Shown: positions 34,433 through 49,488, numbered from the stretch's first letter. The stretch: 64,000 nt of DNA from Sipunculus nudus (GCA_026874595.1 CM049313.1:41630659-41694658); one strand, 5' to 3'. The notes: generated by a model not told the origin, from the letters alone. Program-made: numbers and translations.

Positions 34433-37400
34433 CACTATTACAGATCACAGGTGAGCTGCAGAGCAAAAACGGCCCCTAATGGCAATGAATGGGGCGGCCT
34501 CTACCAGGACAAAGGTATTTCCCCCTGCCATATATAAATGGTGATTTGAATCTCCAAAATTCAATTATTTCTTGGATGTAGTCCTAACCCTCAACAATAT
34601 TTCATCAGAATCTGTTTAAAACTTATCAAGTAAACAAACAAACCAACCAACAAAGGAGAAGTACGCCTCTCCACCTGACGGAGGTATAATTTAATGTTTC
34701 CATTTTTACTTGAAATCGCAGTCTGATTTTAGAATGAGAAGTAAGTTGCCGAGACCGGCAAGTCAATGGAGCGGACCATCGAGGTTGGACAGTGTTCGTG
34801 AGGAGATGATCGATGTAAGAAGCAGGAATAGGCCTCTCCCATTTGCATGCAGTATCGTCATGCGCAAACTAATCGTCTTCAGTTTCGGGATCAAAAAAGT
34901 CAATTTTGTGAGGTTTGTCAAGTGACATTAACTTCACACCAGTGGCTCCGGCAAGAACCTCGCCGTGAAAACATATATAATTTAATGCTAAAATATACTG
35001 GACTCGGCCACTCAGTATAATTGGTCGCCGAACGGTGGTGCTATTAATGAGGAAAAGAACGATGTAAGTTTGATTCAGCCAGACTATATTAAAACATAAA
35101 TATCCAGAGGACATTTTATAACTGGACTTTTGTATTCATTTTGCGTTGGAATGACAGGACCAACACCACGTGCTGTAGATATCACAAGTTGGATTTATTA
35201 AGACATATTATTGGGTGTTACAAAAGCTAAAATTTAGCTTCCAGCTAAACTCAAAGGGATACATACAATTCAGTTGCTCGCAGTTTTTAAATTAAATGGT
35301 GTGATCGCTTATTTCTCGGCAAGAAACAGTAATAACTGAATATAAAAATGCTTTTAAACATAAAAACTAGTGACACTCGAGTTATCTTTTCAACATTAAG
35401 CTAAAAGATAGCAGCAAATTCCTATCCCTGATGGTCCTATGTATGACGGTTTATAAACAGGACACGCAGGTCAATGTCCGGTCGAGAGAGTGCATGTCTG
35501 TGACTTTTGTCCTGTGTCTGAGATCGTTATTTTCTTGTACGGTGTTTGCTGTTCCATGAAAAGTCGAGGTTAGAAGTCAAGTCTTATGGGAGCAATGTAT
35601 CAGTCAGACTAAAGGTGGCGGAAGACCCTCCGTGTGTAGGATTTTCTTGATAGATTTAATAATGATAAAAGTCGTCATTAACAAGTACGGGTTTTTTTTT
35701 CTCTAGCTTTTCGGGCTAAGGTATCATACTCGGCCGCGCACGAATCTGCTTGCCTGTCTGTTCTGAAATGCTTTAGAAAACCAGCCAGAGGATCTAGGAC
35801 TGGGATTTGAAAAAAAAATCGCACTTTAAGCAAACACTAGCGATGGGGCCATCTTACGTCCCCAGCCCACTGTTTGTTCTAACTAGTATCTCAACAACTG
35901 CTGTAGCGGTTATGACAAAACTAATAGACTTACTGACCATGTAATGAATATCCAAAAAAAGTCTCATCTATGTTTAACAATGTTTTTGCAAGCCACGATA
36001 TACCTTTCCTCTTTTTACTAGGCAGGTCTTGAATTATTAACATTTTAGTTTTCATATAATAGTAAGTAAGTTATGGAGGAGCAAGGGAAATTATATGACT
36101 ATCATTCAGTGATTATTTTTCAGAATGACGAAAGCAAAACTTGACATTTGAGGTATAAAATATCCCTAAATGATGTTATGTTTTTACCAAATATCAAATG
36201 CACGGTTGTAGATAAAAAAAACAACAAAAATTGATTATGGGTTTTGAGCTACATGTGACAACACCTCCGTTGATCTGCTTTCTTTAAGATGAATACTATT
36301 TTCAATTATCCGCAGATTTTCAAAACCCTGTTTTCATGGAAGTTTAAATTTTATAATTTCATGTGATTGCACCACAGTGTAATGACTGTTACCAAATATT
36401 ACAGTAATGACTGCAACTTTTAAGAAATTTTAAACTATAGATGACGCAAACTATTTTGGAGTACTGATAAAATAGAACATATGTATTGAGTTTAAGCGTT
36501 TATTCAATGACCATGCACACACTAACATGCATAATATGTCACAGAGATAACATTATAACCTTGGGTCTCTTGATTTGTTTCCTATTGGCGCACACTTTTT
36601 CAAGGGGACATACAGTATTATATTCCCACTGTTAGAAAGTAAAGAATGCAATTTCACCATGAGCATTAAGCTCTGATTGAAATACAATGAGCTTTCAACA
36701 ATGATTCTTAAGAAATGTTACATGCATAAGTGGAAACACTATGGGACTGAATACTGGTCCAAAAGTTTCTGAAGGTTTGAATAAGTCAGCCTAAAACGTG
36801 TTCATTCGATGTGGAATATCAATGGATATTAGTATTTCATATATTCATCTTTAGGCTTGACAATTGTTTCAAAATTCTTGTGATAAAAATGCCTCATCAT
36901 CTACCCGTATTGCTCAACTTCCAAAGTATAGCAGAAGATATACTAAATTATATGAAATATAAAATTTAGTTAGCATACATGTATATGAAACTCTAAGTAA
37001 ACACAATATGACGCCATGGACTGCCTGATATAATCTGCAATGATATTTGCCCATGTGTTATTCACTATTCACACAATACTAAATTTAAAGAGCTTAAAAA
37101 TTCGACGTCTTAATTCCTTGAAAGATCCAGTAACAACATTTTAACCTGTGCTCTCACTGTGATTTTTCTATTTCATGGTGTTTGGTACTCTATAAATTGA
37201 TTGATACGAATTTCCAACGAAGAGAAATATCCTGAAACATTCATTTTATATATATACATGAAAAATACATCATATCGATATGGATATTATTTGCATAACA
37301 ATCAATTGAAGTGAAACCTTTACCAAAGCCCACCGTGTATAGTTTGTTTTTATTATTGCCAAAACTGCAGCCAACTTTTCAGTGGAAATGATAGGAAATC

Positions 37401-40270
37401 CATTTATTATAATTACCATTCTAATTTGTATACACAGCATAAATTTGTAAACTTGTGATCGTGTTTTTTTTTATCTAATCTTGATGTTTGACCCAGAAAC
37501 CAAAGTTAAGACATTACGTTTGGCCAATTAGGTTTAGACCATTAGATGTTGGAGAATACAATTGTTTCGTAATGAGATGCGATAATTACACAAGTTACTA
37601 AAACAAGATTTGCATGCGGTAACAGATTGTCACGAATTTAAAATATTCACCGTATCTATATTAATGTTATATTAAATTAAATTAGTGTCAGTGAAAAATC
37701 AAGCATATACAAACTGTCAGATCAAATATCATGGTTCATTCTTGAGCTATGGAAGGAATCTGCTTTTTCATAAAAATGGCCCTTATTTGCGTATCACAAA
37801 AAACGCCATAGATCGAGATGAGGGCAAATAATTTTATGTCAGGGAACCCATACATTTGCAGACCCATGGGAATACTTCATGCAAACGCGTCATAATTGGT
37901 AACCCCTATATATACTGGCAACTAGACTATTTAGCTGAAGCAACCACTGAGTGGTGCGACTTTGAAACATGTAAGATATCTGCCGAAAATCCTCGTTGCG
38001 TCCTGTGACAGCATGGCGAATCTTATGCTAATATGATGAAGTTCACGAGTAAGGTCACATATCTGTGGCATTGTGTGTTAATGTTAATGTTTGTGATATT
38101 GTATTTAATGTATTTATTTGGGTGTCCACTTCTTATTGTCACCTGCTCAGTTTAAGAAAGCACAAAAGAAACCATTTTTTTTTGCAAAACTTAATGATTT
38201 CATATGGATAAGGACTGCTGAAACTTTTCTAATAACCAGTCATTCATAGTACAGCTAGCTCGTGTATCTATGTATGGTTTAATGCTCGAACAGTTGCTGA
38301 GTAAAGGTATCTCTATAGGATACATTACAAGCAGACAGGATTAGTGGAGTTGAATCAGTTCATATTATTAATATCTACAGCAGAAGGGTTTTGAAGAGGA
38401 TAAAAGTTATTTGAAGAGCGGGATCATCCTTTAAATTTCTTATAATTATCTGTTGCCGTCTCTCTAAGCGAAACAACACTACATGCAAGACGAATAGTGT
38501 GACAATTTAAATAGATATGCCAAGATATTTGTACCGTATTTAAATGTCTTAGATAATCAGCATAATATAGTTCATAACACTTACTGAAGAAACACACCGG
38601 CATGATGCTCTTGGGGTCCATGTAAGAGATTTTTTTTAAAAAGTTTATACCTTAGTCATACATTTTATTATAGACATCATATATCATATATCAGTCATAT
38701 AATGTATCTGAGTTATGTAATATACCTTAGTTATATAATGTATCATGCATTCCCTGTATTTATAGGACTTTTTGTGTTGATGTGGTCAACACAAAGATGA
38801 TCATTTTTCTGGTTTAATTAAATATCTTATCTTCCTTACCAATAATGCTGTTTCGCTTTAGTCTCTCGCCTCACTTAATGTCGACAGATGCCATAAAAAT
38901 GTTATTTTCACCTTGGTATGGGATATTTAGAATGTTTGCCTCCTAAATTATATTAGGGTGTTCACCTATAGTCCTTTAAACAGAGCGTCCAGTCATTAGT
39001 TCTGAATGTGACTGTTCTGATTGTCATATGATAAATTAACATACAACAAGACACCCCTGAAGGCACTACACGCTTATATGCACTCCTTGGGTAGGATGAT
39101 GGCATGCTGAAAGAGGGGTCGGGTCAGTGGGGTTAAACCCAAACTAGCGGAACGTTATGGAGGTTAAACATGGGTCTGTGGTTACATATCACAGAGAAGG
39201 AGCGTTACTTAAGATTCAACAAGATTCCGGATAAAAAAAAAACAATTTAATATCTATTTTGTTCACGTTTACAATGTTTTCCATCCTATTTTCAATAACT
39301 GTTATTATTTCACATTCACCAAACACTCATTTGATATAAATCTACAATTTATGAAACTTCAGTTGATCGGATTTTACAAGTGTATTTCTTGCGACAAAGA
39401 ACTTTTTCCAGGAACCAGCCGACATATCACCAGAGGCCACCTCGCATCTCACCGCCCAACACATCTCACTGCTCCACCTACCTCACTATAGCTTTAGATT
39501 GCTCTTCCTTATAACACCGGACGTTTTTTTTCTACTCGTGGCAAGACGCCCGTACAGATGCTCAGGTATATACATACTTTTTTCGAAACCAAGTGAAGTC
39601 GGGTGGATAATTTTTTCCACATCTGATGTTTTTCTGTCGATCCGTCCGCCTGTTTATTTTAATTCTGTTTGTAAGTGCAAAATAATTTGGGAGTCATTCG
39701 GATCTGAGGGTAGATACAGGTTTAAATTTTTGTCTGCTTCATGTAAGATGTCATAAAAATAATTAAACAAAATCCTATTTCAAGAGTTATGACGTTAGAA
39801 CATCTATTTATTTAAATTGGGTGTGACAATCAATTTGGTTTTCAATAATGGAACTTGCTGGGGGTATGTGTTCTTTGAAGGCTCCCAGGAATTGACACAT
39901 ATTCTGTCAAATAAAAAATAAAGGAAGGCAAAATAACGAATAGAAATGCTACAAAAACCCTCTAATTAACAACCTTACTCTAGTCAAAGACCTTATATAT
40001 ATATATATACCTCAGGTATAGGCAAAGGATCCTGGTTAACTTTTGGTGTGTGCCACATTTGATTTGTTCATTCCTCGTATTTATAGTATTCATTTTTAAT
40101 AATTGTTCAGCAAGGTTAACGTATCAGAATATAAACAGGGCTCATGGACTACCTGCACCAGCAAGATGTTGAACCGTAGGCTGTGGCACCTCTCCCCCCC
40201 CCCTAAACAAATAATATTGTAAAGTACTTTGCTATTGTGGGATATCCTATAATATTCATAAACAAAGGCT

Positions 40271-40317
<47 letters not shown>

Positions 40318-40392
40318 AACAGCTTTAAGCCAAGAATCCTTATCAACTTTTCGTGTGTCACAAAAATCGGGAATATATGAGTGCAGTCCAAG

Positions 40393-40447
<55 letters not shown>

Positions 40448-41690
40448 TGTTGTTTTTAAAATTTCATCAAAATTCATTCATATATTCTTGAGTAAAGCTG
40501 TAAACAGACACTCCGAAATTATGTACTCAATACTATGAAACTAGAACATTTTGATTGTCTGTTTTACATAGGGGGTAGTGAAACCTCAATTGCATGTTTG
40601 ATAAATATAGACGTGGTTGCCCGATTCCTGAGCTTAACCATTAGCGTATTTCAAATTACAGTTTCCACTTACCGTTACACAGAAATTCCTGCACAGGGAA
40701 TCTTTTTAAGAACATGTTATGATCACTGATGTAATGTCTGCGTGGATATTTTATACTTGATCTCGTCCTTAATTTGCAGCCACATTAATCGGACTTATTT
40801 GTTATCCATCTTGATCAATATTACAATTAACATTAATGAGTAATTTGATTTTGAGTGTATTTGTAGTTGCCCGCAGCCACAGGCAGGGTTCCAGATTAGT
40901 GCTGGTACCGCCGGTCCCAATGGTCAGTCAGTATTTTTATTTATAAAGATCGCGCGCGCTTGAGGGGGTATAGACAAATTTAACCCTACAAGTTTATGTT
41001 TTACAATGAAATGCATGATCGTTGATGCCCGTGAGAGGAACCTTTCGTTTTTTTTCCGTTTTTTTTTCAGTAATAAATACAGGATCCTTAAAATCACTTG
41101 TGGCCTGGTAATTTTCTGCCTTGTCGGACCCTTCTCTCCGAAAGAGAATTTTCCGAATTGCGAGCACTGACTCAAAGACTAAAATGGAACTTACCTTCAA
41201 GAAATACAACATAAGGAACACATCTGACCCGGCAAGAGAAGTGCTGTGGAGTGGAGAGTGACCATGGAACCCCGTGAATAGTAGTGTTGGACGGTGGACT
41301 GACGAAATGTGAACTCATGTGTAACAAACAAGAACCATGAATGACCAAGGGTTTACTCGCAGCGAACACAGCACAAAACAGATTAGTTTAGTCATAACAA
41401 GGGGGAAATCCTTTGTTTTGGAAAGCCGGGGCCCGAGACTAGATCGCCTGTGCCAAATGAGAGGTTCGCTCGAATATCTATTCATGACATGTTTATGAAT
41501 TTACGAAGAAAGTAAAATCCAGGAAACCATATTAACATCTAGCTTTAAAATATAAATTTTCTGATACACAAAACTTGACCTCCTGTATATCAATATGATT
41601 GCCATACTATATATCACAAGAACCAAAATAGATGATTTAGCAACACAGATCATTGATCAATCAAGCGATCAATCATGTAATCTTTAAATG
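34433..41690. other. Intergenic region without recognised genes
   Basis: About 7.2 kb of AT-rich DNA. It contains (TA)n tracts at 39,994-40,009, 40,276-40,314 and 40,394-40,442 and a C-run near 40,193. All open frames are short (61 to 85 codons), with no domain similarity or good splice context. I see no gene here. Confidence 0.5.
40276..40442. repeat. Pair of (TA)n microsatellites
   Basis: Two tracts of about 20 and 24 TA units, 80 bp apart. The segments before each ('caggtataggcaaaggatcc' near 40,013 and 'agctttaagccaagaatcct' near 40,321) are similar, so this may be a local duplication of a microsatellite with its flank. Confidence 0.8.
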
Positions 41691-41693
41691 AGC

Positions 41694-43483
41694 GACGGCT
41701 TCATTACATACATCCAATCAGATATCCCGTTACGGCGTCGTTATCACATACATCCCATGAGACATCCAGTCAAGGCCTCTTCATCACAAACACCTGATCA
41801 GACATCCAATCACGGCGTCCTTATCACATACATCACATCAGACATCACGTCACGGCGTCGTCATCACATACACCTGATCAGACATCCCTAAACGGCGTCG
41901 TCATCACATACATCCCATCAGACATCCCGTTACAGCGTAGTTATCACAGACATCCCATCAGACATCCGTCACGGCGTCGTCATCATATACACCTGATCAG
42001 ACATACATCACGGCGTGGTTATCACATACACCCCGCCACGGCGTCGTCAACACATACACCTGATCAGACATCCCTAATCGGTGTTGTCATCACATACATC
42101 ACATCAGACATCCAATTACGGGTCGTCATCACAGACATCCGATCTGACATCCGTCACGGCGTCGTCATCACATACATCTGATCAGACATCCCACCACGGC
42201 GTCATCACATACATCCCATCAGACATCTCGTCACGGGGTCGTCATCACATACACCTGATTAGATATCCCTAAATGGCGTTATCATCACAAACATTACATC
42301 ATTCATCCCATCACGGCGTCGATATCACATATATCCGATCAGACATCCCATCACGGCGTCGTCAACACATACATCCAATCAGAAATCCCATTATGGCGTC
42401 ATTATCACATACATCCGATCAGATATCCCTTTACGGCGTCGTTATCTCCAATCACGGCGTCGTTATCACATACATCCCATCAGACATACCGTCACGGCGT
42501 CGTCATCACATACACCTGATCAGACATCCAATCACGGCGTCGTTATCACAAACATCCCATCAGACATCACGTCACGGCGTCCTCATTACATACACCTGAT
42601 CAGACATCCCTAAACGGCGTCGTCATCACATACATCACATCAGACATCCGTCACGGCGTCGTCATCACATACATCTAATCAGACATCCCTAAATGGCGTT
42701 ATCATCACAAACATCACATCAGTCATCCCATCACGGCGTCGTTATCACATATATCCGATCAGACATCCAATCACGGCGTCGTCATCACATACACCTGATC
42801 AGATATCCCTAAATGGCGTTGTCATCACAAACATCACATCAGACATCCCGTCACGGCGACGTTTTCACATACAGCCGATCAGACATCCCATCACGGCCTC
42901 GTCATCACATCCATCCCGTAAGTCATTCCGTGACGGGGTCGTCATCACATACATCACATCAGACATCCCATCGCAGCGTCGTTATCACATACATCCCATC
43001 AGACATCCCGTCACGGCGTCGTCATCACATACACCTGATCAGATATCCCTAAATGGCCTTGTCATCACAAACATCACATCAGAAATCCCGTCACGGCGTC
43101 GTTATCTCACACATCCGATCAGACATCCTATCACGGCCTCGTCATCACATCCATCCCGTCAGTCATTCCGTGACGGGGTCGTCATCACATACATCCCATC
43201 AGACATCCCGTCGCAGCGTCGTTATCACATACATCCCATCAGACATCCCGTCACGGCGTCGTTATTACATACATCCCATCAGACATCCCGTCAAGGCCTC
43301 GTCATCACATACATTCAATTATGTCAGACATCCCGTCACGGCGTCGTCATCACAAACATACCATCAGACACCCCGTTGGCACACACATCCCATCAGACAT
43401 CCCGTCACAGCGTCGTCAGCTCATACATTCGATCAGACATCCTGTCACGGCGTCTTCATGACATACATCTGATCAGACAATAT
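41694..43483. repeat. 40-bp CpG-rich satellite array
   Basis: About 45 copies of a 40-bp unit ('gacatcccgtcacggcgtcg' + 'tcatcacatacatcccatca'), with 1- to 13-bp indels in some. Each unit has three or four CpGs against a CpG-poor, AT-rich background. The 40-bp period gives long open frames of up to 139 codons that are not genes. Confidence 0.95.
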
Positions 43484-43595
43484 TTCTACTTGCTCATGTG
43501 TACAGGCGCCTAGCCAAATCTAAGATACATCATTTGAAATATATCGACTGCCATCATGAACTTTATTCTTATTTAATATAAAATTATTGTATTAT

Positions 43596-43775
43596 TTGGA
43601 GATTTCAGTACAAACTGTCAAGAAAACAGAAACTGTCATATTAAAGCTTTATATGATTTATAGGATGTATATGGAATTTCCAACTTTATTAAACAGTCCA
43701 CTTTCTTCAAAACCACCAAGTGGCACAGTAATTGACTTGCTTATAACAAATGACAAGCCACAATTTGAATAGAGA
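43596..43775 (+). mobile_element. Fragment of a LINE-type endonuclease domain, degenerate
   Basis: One frame reads GDFSTNCQ then, after a stop, FIKQSTFFKTT; the next frame reads SGTVIDLLITND. This order (GDFN, then an N-I-PT-F block, then G-x-x-IDxxLTN) is typical of the apurinic endonuclease domain of non-LTR retrotransposons. A stop and a frameshift show it is dead. No reverse transcriptase follows. Confidence 0.6.
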
Positions 43776-43799
43776 TTTACAAAATTTAGACACAATTGA

Positions 43800-44482
43800 C
43801 AATTACCAGCTCATGCTTATAATTGGTGTTTTCTCTTGGAATTCATATAAAATATCGACTGCATGAATCACTAAAATACCATGCACCAAATATAGAATTT
43901 GGTGGTAATAGAAAGCCATTGATTTTAATATGTCAATAAAAACATATATGTTGAAGTTTATTATATCTTTCAGATTAAAATTCATAGAAATAATTCTACC
44001 ATAAACAAAAGAAGGGGGCACCCTGGCTGCCACTTTCCTTGATAGAGGTATGTGTCAGGCACTGTACTACTTTATCAAAGAGCTGAAATATTAAATCATA
44101 ATACGTATGGGTGTGAAAGGTGTAATTTATATTTCTCTCAAGTGTTACTCTATCATCGATAGTTCCACTGATCCACTACCTACAGAAAATTATTTTTGAC
44201 AGATTTGTTGAAAATCGACAAGAGTTTGCCATTTAAATTCTAATTAATTAATTCGAAATTAATTATCACCTTCCGCTATTCATGGAATTATATTGATATA
44301 TTTGAAATGAAATATAGTAATAATAAGAATCATTATGGACTCCATTTCTCAGTTAACTATGAAATATATCTAAACCTGGTTTAGAATTAACCTTCATGTG
44401 AACCATAATACTCAATTTTTTGAAAACCTTATAATTAATTATTTTAATATATTTGAAATGTGTCACACAGACAATAAACGGT

Positions 44483-44545
<63 letters not shown>

Positions 44546-46932
44546 TCCGATTCACCCTTCCCACCCTTGAAAATAAATGGACGCCACTGAACCGAGGTAT
44601 GGGCGTGATAATGACGTCACGCCTCATAAATCATTCTGTTTCTTTTACCTAGCCCTGTTTACATTGAAAACGTGCATCCCCAGGGTAAGGTGAGGTCTAT
44701 TTCACCTGAAGCAAACACTTTATTATATGATATATAACAACCAGATGCCCCCCCCCCCCCCGGAGTAACAACGCCTACACGCTTTCCGGAGAGGGCACTG
44801 CCCTGCTGAAGAGCATCTCAAGGTTGGAGAGGCGGACCCGAAACGAGCGTCCTTAACTGTAACTGTAGATGAGTGCAATCTTTGTTACATATTAACGACA
44901 TATCTTTACTTACCTTGAACAAACCTAGGGATTCATGTTTTTCAATCTGTATCTTTAAGGTATATTCACAGCCAAAACATCCATTTTGTCATGCCCGCCT
45001 TGTTAAACCTATTTTGATATAAGTTGACAATGCTCGGTCCTCCCGTTGATACTACATACATAATTCTTGTTAGAAAAAATTGTTAATTTAAAACCAAGAA
45101 AGCATTTAAAAAAGGTTTGAAAAAGTTATTAATTTAATTATGTTTTGGCACGCCTGTGAATGGAACTATACTTATCTGATGTGGATATTTCAACACCAAC
45201 CTCTCATTTTGAGTAAAACAAAGGCCTCGAATTTACGGTAGTTTAGCCTCCTGCTAAACTAGCCCTTAATGGAATGATTGATTTATTCCCATATCAGTAT
45301 TTGGGTCAGGATTTTTATGACATACCTCTGAGGCAAAACCATCGATTACAACTTCTGATCTATATTTCCTTACATTTTTTTTCTTTCTTTTGCGGTAGAC
45401 GGTAGATCTCCAATATGTTTCAATATGTTTTTTTCCAAAATCGACTTTTCTTAGGGTAAGGTAGACGTGTAGTTTGTTCGTGGATTTGATACAATAACTA
45501 AACTAGTGTAGTTTGATTAGACCTTCATCCCTGTTATAAGGAAATGTATGTACAAAGTAAGACCAGCCATTTTAAAATGTCCCGAACAGTTTGGATATCA
45601 CTGTAGCTCGTCCGTTTTCAGTAAATATTAGCTCAAGATATCCGTTTTTAACATAATACCTGTAATAACTGCCTAAATACCAGCCAAGCATGTTTACAAA
45701 TGTGTTTTTTAAGATTGATGATATCAAGTTCTCTTCATCAATGTTTTTACACGTTTTATTAACAAATCGTCTATATTAAACTAGAATTGTTATTGTGAGG
45801 ACCAAATTATAATTCAAATCGCCAAATTCCTATGCTGCAGTTGTTTTATTTCCTCCTTTTCGCTTACACATTTACTTGTATAGTAAATTGAAAATAAACT
45901 ACATGTAAACCCTTGAAGAAATATGGTTTGAAAGCATCATTTTAAAGATCTTTACATTACATTGTGTACTCCTCTTACTGTTACGTTTCCGTCAGCATAA
46001 TTATCATGCGTTTCTTTCCCAGCTTTCACAGAGTTTATCATTGACAAAGAAGATCAGCTCTACAAATCACATGACAGGCGTTAAATATGAAGATTGTGAA
46101 TTTAGAGAGAGGGAAATTTCATGAGAGACATGTGAAGACCGGTGTCTCATTACCTGTATGCAGAAATATTTGGTAAAAAAAACTGGTGTTGCGCACCCTA
46201 TATACAGTCTATATACAGTAAAAATGATACACGTGATATTGATATGCAATACATGTAAAAAATATTAAAGAAAGAAATAACTACACTGACCATCATTTCA
46301 ATAGTTAGGTATGATGAAACTAGAGGTATTGTATAAAAACATTTATATCTATTAATTCATCTACTTCAATCAGTTTGATTCTTTAATTCAGCCTGTATGG
46401 TGACCCTTTCACATTGAATATAAAGCAAATACCCTGCATTATAGTACAATGGTTCTTAATGTGAAATGACAAGTATACCACGCCCTACATGATCATGTTG
46501 AGGCTCAGATTTTGTATCAAATGAATTTTTTCACTTACGTTGACAGGTGAAGTTGTCATACATTAGTAGTGAATACTATTATACAATTTTAGATTAATAG
46601 GTATCCAGGTGTGACTATTAATGGGAGTATTATCCCAGAGAGTGATGCCATCACATTTCCAGGAATATGTACAGGACAAACGCTAAACATGGTCAGACCA
46701 ATTCAGGTATTCCTCGAAAATATTTCCTGAACACATTGCTGTTAGACTGATTAAGGGTAATATCCAAAAAGGGCTTCAGTATAGGGGGTGACTTTTCAAT
46801 AGGGGGTGGGGGTGGGGTGATCAATGTAATCACCGATTTATGCCTTTCTGCTTAATGGATCAGCATTAACAGGTTAGTTATATATGATTTTAAATTACTT
46901 TAACCATACATAATACACATACCCTCATACAG

Positions 46933-46973
<41 letters not shown>

Positions 46974-47150
46974 CATATATATTAAACACAGGACCCACTC
47001 AGACAAAACAGAGCTCGCTAAACACGTATACATGGACCGCTTATCGAGTATACCGCTTATCGAGCTATGGTTTTTGATGCAAGTTGTCCTCTTGATCGTC
47101 TTGGGGGATTTTTGTAATATGGAAAAAAAACGCCTTTAACAAAAGTTGTT
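43800..47150. other. Intergenic region without recognised genes
   Basis: AT-rich, with (TA)n tracts at 44,487-44,542 and 46,939-46,969, and a GC-rich patch at 44,740-44,860 beginning with a C-run. No coding similarity was found. Confidence 0.5.
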
Positions 47151-47179
47151 TAATTATTTTAATAATATATTTTATATTG

Positions 47180-48117
47180 AAGCTGGTACAGAAACAGCTG
47201 GTTCGGTCGAACAAAGTAAACTGGTAAGCAACATACATAAGCTAAGCCCAGTAAAACAGTGCAGAACTGCAAGTATTGCGGCAAACCAATACAGGAAAGA
47301 GGGAAGTGCCCCGCCTATGGATCTGTTTGCAAATGGTGTAAGAACTTAATCACTTCGCACAAGTGTGCAGGTCAAGTAACAACAGTGACAAGCGAAACAG
47401 GTCACACAGTCTACACCAGGTCGAGGAAGAATTAAAAAGTGATTATTAAAGGGATAATAGCATATATCTAATAGAGTCAAAGAAAATCCAGCAGTATATA
47501 TAAAGCTTTATGATCGATCCCCCAAATGGACCGATAACACTGAAATGTCGCTTTAAAGATAGCCCAAATAAGATACATTTTGAGATGACAGAGCAGGCCC
47601 CAGCATCACTGCTCTCAGGCATAGCATCAGAGGCCCTAGGTTTGATGCAGTTTGCTGATAAATGTCATCTCAGATTCTCTGACGTCAGGCCAAGACCAAG
47701 ATCTTAAAGGACTATAAAGATAAAGATTTTCACGGGTTTAAGTCAGCTGCCTGGACATTACCAATACGACTTAACCCCAGTCCAGAACACAAGTCGGAGA
47801 GTGCCGATCTCTGTACGCAGTCGTCTCAAGGCAAAATTGGACTGTATGCAGGCAGAAGCATCATTACACCAGTTACGGAGCCCTCTAAATGGATTAGCAA
47901 CATGCTTGAAATACAGAAGCCAAACAAGATACGGATTTGTCCCCATCCATACAAGAGTGCTTGGTGATAGTATTTGCCACTCAGCGGTTAGAGCAGTATC
48001 AAGTCGGGCATCATTTAACAAATCATAAGCCTCTCAAGAAATTTTCGGCAAGCCCATTCTAGTTAGCCCGGAACGTTTCCAGCGTATGCGGCTTCGCCTA
48101 CAAAAGTACCCATTTTA
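47180..48117 (+). mobile_element. Ty3/Gypsy retrotransposon relic: zinc knuckle, RT N-terminus, RNase H, core deleted
   Basis: At 47,265-47,370 a frame reads NCKYCGKP...GKCPAYGSVCKWCKN, a nucleocapsid-type zinc knuckle. MIDPPNGPITLKCRFK (about 47,510) resembles the protease lead-in. SQLPGHYQYDLTP and RRVPISVRSRLKAKLD (about 47,740-47,850), then EPSKWISNMLEIQKPNKIRI, are the N-terminal RT region. NHKPLKKF and SPERFQRMRLRLQKY (about 48,020-48,113) are the RNase H start. The RT catalytic core between them is missing, and several frameshifts and stops separate the blocks, so the element is dead. No LTRs were found nearby. Confidence 0.75.
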
Positions 48118-49488
48118 AGTAGAGTTCCATCCAGGCTCGGAAATGTGAGTGATACCCTGTCACGTGCAACTTTACCGGCCGTCTCGCTCCATGTTTCACT
48201 CGACATAACATATCACGTGCAATGTATCGACATACTTTACATGCAAGCTTTACCACGGGGGAAATATAACACACTGTAATGAACAAGTGGGTTTAACATG
48301 TTACAGTGTTAACAATTACCCCTGGTCAAAACTATCATGGTTTGAACTTGATGTAATGAAGAAAATCTGTTATTCATCCAAGACGGCCCTAATTTGCAAA
48401 CTTTATTAAAAATAAAATGCACTCCAGACCCTTGTTAAATGGTTTTATATTAACCTTTGGCCATGAAAACCTGTTTCTAGATATAATATTTGACAAATTA
48501 TCATGATTAGTTTTAAGATATTTGAAAATATTTAATTTATGTAATAACGCTTTTCCGCCTGTCTTTGGGCCTTCATTTCCTATTTCTTTTGTTTTTACTG
48601 CACAATAGCGTTTTTTACATACGAGTGTTACTATTGAAAACATTCAATTCTTTTTACATGCAAGTGTGCATGTAGGATGGCATGTAAGATGACAGAGTCA
48701 GGTTTACACATAGCGAAGAGTGACTGAAAGTTTGATGTGATGGTGGGATATATGTTAAGTGGAAAAGGGATTTTTTCTGCAAAAAGGTGAATATTCAAAG
48801 TATTACGATCCCTATATATAGAGAGAGAGATTTGGATCTTCTGGGTTTGGATAACATCAGACTTTCGGCCGGCCTCGTTTATGCAACAGGTATCTGACTG
48901 GTCTGAGATAGGGCAACACATACTGAGATGTTAATCGGGGTTCGCCTAGATATTGAGTCTGACTGTCAGCAAAATCATACACTGAGAGTACACCTGTCCT
49001 CTGTTCTGGCTTTATTTCGTTTGAATATTGTGTATTTATACAGTATACACGAAGACCGAAACGGCTGCCTGCGTGCATTTTACAAAATAACACTGCCTTC
49101 TCCCTAACGTCTGATAGGTTAGCATTGACATCGCCAATCTATTATTTCTCAAATAATTTATCCAAATATGATGTAAATAAAAACATAAATTGAAGCATGA
49201 ACTTTTTTTTCACAATTACATGGTTTTAATTATATAAACTTTAACACATCTTTGTTATTTTTATTTAGGTTTTAAAGACGATAAAAAGATAAATCATATG
49301 TCTACTAGCTCGACATTAAAAGGTAAATAAAATAGAAAATAAAACACAAACATAAAAATATTGCTCAATAGTTTTGCAATTCCGGAGAATCTAGGACAGC
49401 ACTCTCACCATCGACATAAAAATAAACACATCAGCCTTTTAACCTTCCAAAAGAAATGACAAAAATAGAAGTAATTGTTTAAAAATAC

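Noticed and set aside
41688-43472. Plus-strand frames up to 139 codons (HTSHQTSRHGV-type repeats)
   Set aside because: A 40-bp period cycles through all three frames, so long open stretches arise automatically from a stop-poor satellite.
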